Below, in pieces: positions 57,710-59,200 of a stretch of DNA of 59,200 nucleotides. The notes under the pieces are model-generated. The model worked only from the letters and a program-made list of their open reading frames with translations. It was not told where the DNA came from and did no database searches. The position numbers were made by a program, and so were the translations under genes. Each line of letters opens with the position of its first letter. Positions within the stretch are counted from its first letter, which is position 1. The stretch is from Tetmemena sp. SeJ-2015 (lineage: Eukaryota; Ciliophora; Spirotrichea; Sporadotrichida; Oxytrichidae). The stretch covers positions 1 to 59,200 of the forward strand of contig JAJKFJ010022622.1 of NCBI GenBank assembly GCA_027382625.1, written 5' to 3'.

Positions 57710-59200
57710 ATTCACAAGGCTTAGATTTAATTAGTCTGACTCACACGTAAATATGTCAACAACCAACCTTGCTTTTCAATGGCTAGAAATCTCGATTTAA
57801 AAGTAAACTAGAAGAGATGAATCACCTCATCTATCATGTTTATATCGATCATCGGTACCAAACTAATTTTCAACCTTTACTCCACGGTTCCTGCTGAATA
57901 AATTTTGATTCTTCTTTATTTATCATAATATAGGTTGAATAGAGATAGGTTATCAGAGGTTACATATTTGTAAAATAATTCAAATGATCAAGAAGACTTA
58001 ACAATAATAGAATGATCAATTAGGAGTTATCTCATTTATTTAAATAAATAAAATAAAAGAAGAATCCTTATCTGGAAGCTTGCTCATCAAGCATGCACAG
58101 TTCACTTCATATATCATGGAGTAAATGTAGAGGAAGTAAACCTTTTAGTACTTTATCTTATTTTCATTTATATATTGGGTTTAGCCCTAATTTGCTCCAA
58201 TTAACTAATAAAAACTTGGGGGGGGCCTTTCCTCGTCATCCACTTTTTTTCATGAAAATATGAAAAATCACTATCTAGCCTAAAATCAGCCAAAAATAAC
58301 AAATCTTTTGTCCAAATTCAAATCCAAAAGGTCTCTCCTTCTCATATTCTTTAATTTTAGAGAATATTTAGGACCTTAGTGAAATTTTCATTTCATAAAA
58401 ATCAAATTGCAAAGGAATGACAGTATAATTTTGAAAAATCGATTCATTCACAAGTTGAAGATATCTAATGTAATAATAAATTCAAAGTACTCTAAACTAT
58501 CATATCAAAATATTTGAGTCCTCTTTATTTTTAGTATTACCACACAATCATAATATAATCTAAAATTAATATATAAGTCTAAAGGTTTATTAAATTTACT
58601 TTTCTTTTCTCCTTTGAAGTCATGATAAATTATGAAATCCTATTATTCTAATTCTCTTCTAAATATTTCATAATAGAATATCAAGACCTTAGCCTTTAAA
58701 TAACTTAAAGCCTTTATTAAGGAATTTTTATATCAACATATTAATTTCTTTTGTAAATAATATGTTTTTGCTGTTTTTTATTATATTATTCTAATATTAG
58801 GATTAAATGATGAAAATTGTCTGTAGTTTAATCACTTATTATTTAATCAATCTCTTTTATCATTGTCTAATTCATTCGTCCCAAAAAACGAGTGCTAAAA
58901 CATGAGTGCAAAAACACGAGTGCTAAAAAATGAGTGCTCAAACACAAGTGCTCAACATGATCAAAACATTGGTTCAAACATAACTTCGCAAACAAATTAG
59001 CAAATAATTAAGCTTATTCATTTATAAATATTAATTATAAAGAGTTCATGGAAGCTTCACCTTTAAGGTTAGAAAATGAATATTCAAATATTGTTGCAAG
59101 GCTGTATATATTTGAGCGATCACATTATAATTCATTATCTTCATTTCTCACTTTCCAGGGACTAGAGCGTGGGCTCTTATCTGGCCGTAGCGCCCTAGAT
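57710..59200. other. AT-rich region to the window end
   Basis: No gene supported; contains a G9 run near 58217 and the 14-bp tandem repeat at 58888. Confidence 0.4.
58888..58957 (+). repeat. 14-bp tandem repeat, five copies
   Basis: ACGAGTGCTAAAAC, ATGAGTGCAAAAAC, ACGAGTGCTAAAAA, ATGAGTGCTCAAAC, ACAAGTGCTCAACA. Confidence 0.85.

Noticed and set aside
1..59200. Telomere repeats (C4A4, C4A2 or C3A2 tracts) and CRISPR arrays
   Set aside because: No telomeric tract and no spacer-repeat array was seen. Tandem repeats here have no unique spacers.

Overview
The window looks like nuclear DNA of a ciliate. In every well-supported reading frame TAA and TAG occur inside conserved domains where glutamine is expected. 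TGA is the usual terminator, although a few TGA codons lie inside otherwise conserved frames. Candidate introns are very short (about 25-70 nt, GT...AG). Genes are islands of higher GC in very AT-rich DNA, and transposase remnants and terminal-inverted-repeat elements are common. Two elements interrupt coding sequence such that exact removal of the element plus one copy of its flanking TTAA or TA restores the frame. This fits a germline (micronuclear-type) locus carrying internal eliminated sequences (IESs). The alternative is a somatic locus carrying recent cut-and-paste MITEs. I cannot name the genus.

Layout. 1-7.1 kb: a large inverted repeat whose arms carry the start of a SecA-like gene facing outward on each side. 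The arms run inward into a 24-bp minisatellite, and the centre holds a tandem repeat of about 385 bp. 6.9-10.2 kb: a long SecA-like ATPase gene. 10.3-13.0 kb: a divergent pair, a coiled-coil gene (-) and a DDE transposase gene (+). 14.7-18.3 kb: two convergent MT-A70-type methyltransferase-like genes, both with altered DPPW motifs. 18.8-20.0 kb: a second DDE transposase, split by a TA-bounded element. 20.0-20.7 kb: an unknown conserved-looking protein (-). 21.0-24.2 kb: a decayed second SecA-like gene, split by a 607-bp TTAA-bounded near-palindromic element that carries an 84-residue ORF.

24.4-32.7 kb: small broken or intron-rich genes, a TTAA MITE, an ARM/HEAT-like fragment, a protein kinase with an altered catalytic loop, and a multi-exon gene. 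33-53 kb: mostly AT-rich sequence with scattered coding islands, including two more DDE transposase remnants (about 35.7 kb, and a GC-rich one at 43-44 kb) and a degenerate kinase-like region at 52 kb. 54-59.2 kb: a second TTAA MITE in the opposite orientation, two small gene islands, low-complexity A/T sequence and a 14-bp tandem repeat.

Many frames break by one or two bases inside conserved domains. The causes may be mixed: short introns, true decay, or uncorrected indels in the assembly. Exact protein lengths and intron borders are therefore approximate. Motif-level assignments (SecA-like, DDE, MT-A70, kinase) and the two restored reading frames are the firmest results. Because only TGA terminates, chance open frames are long here, so islands without a recognisable motif carry low confidence.
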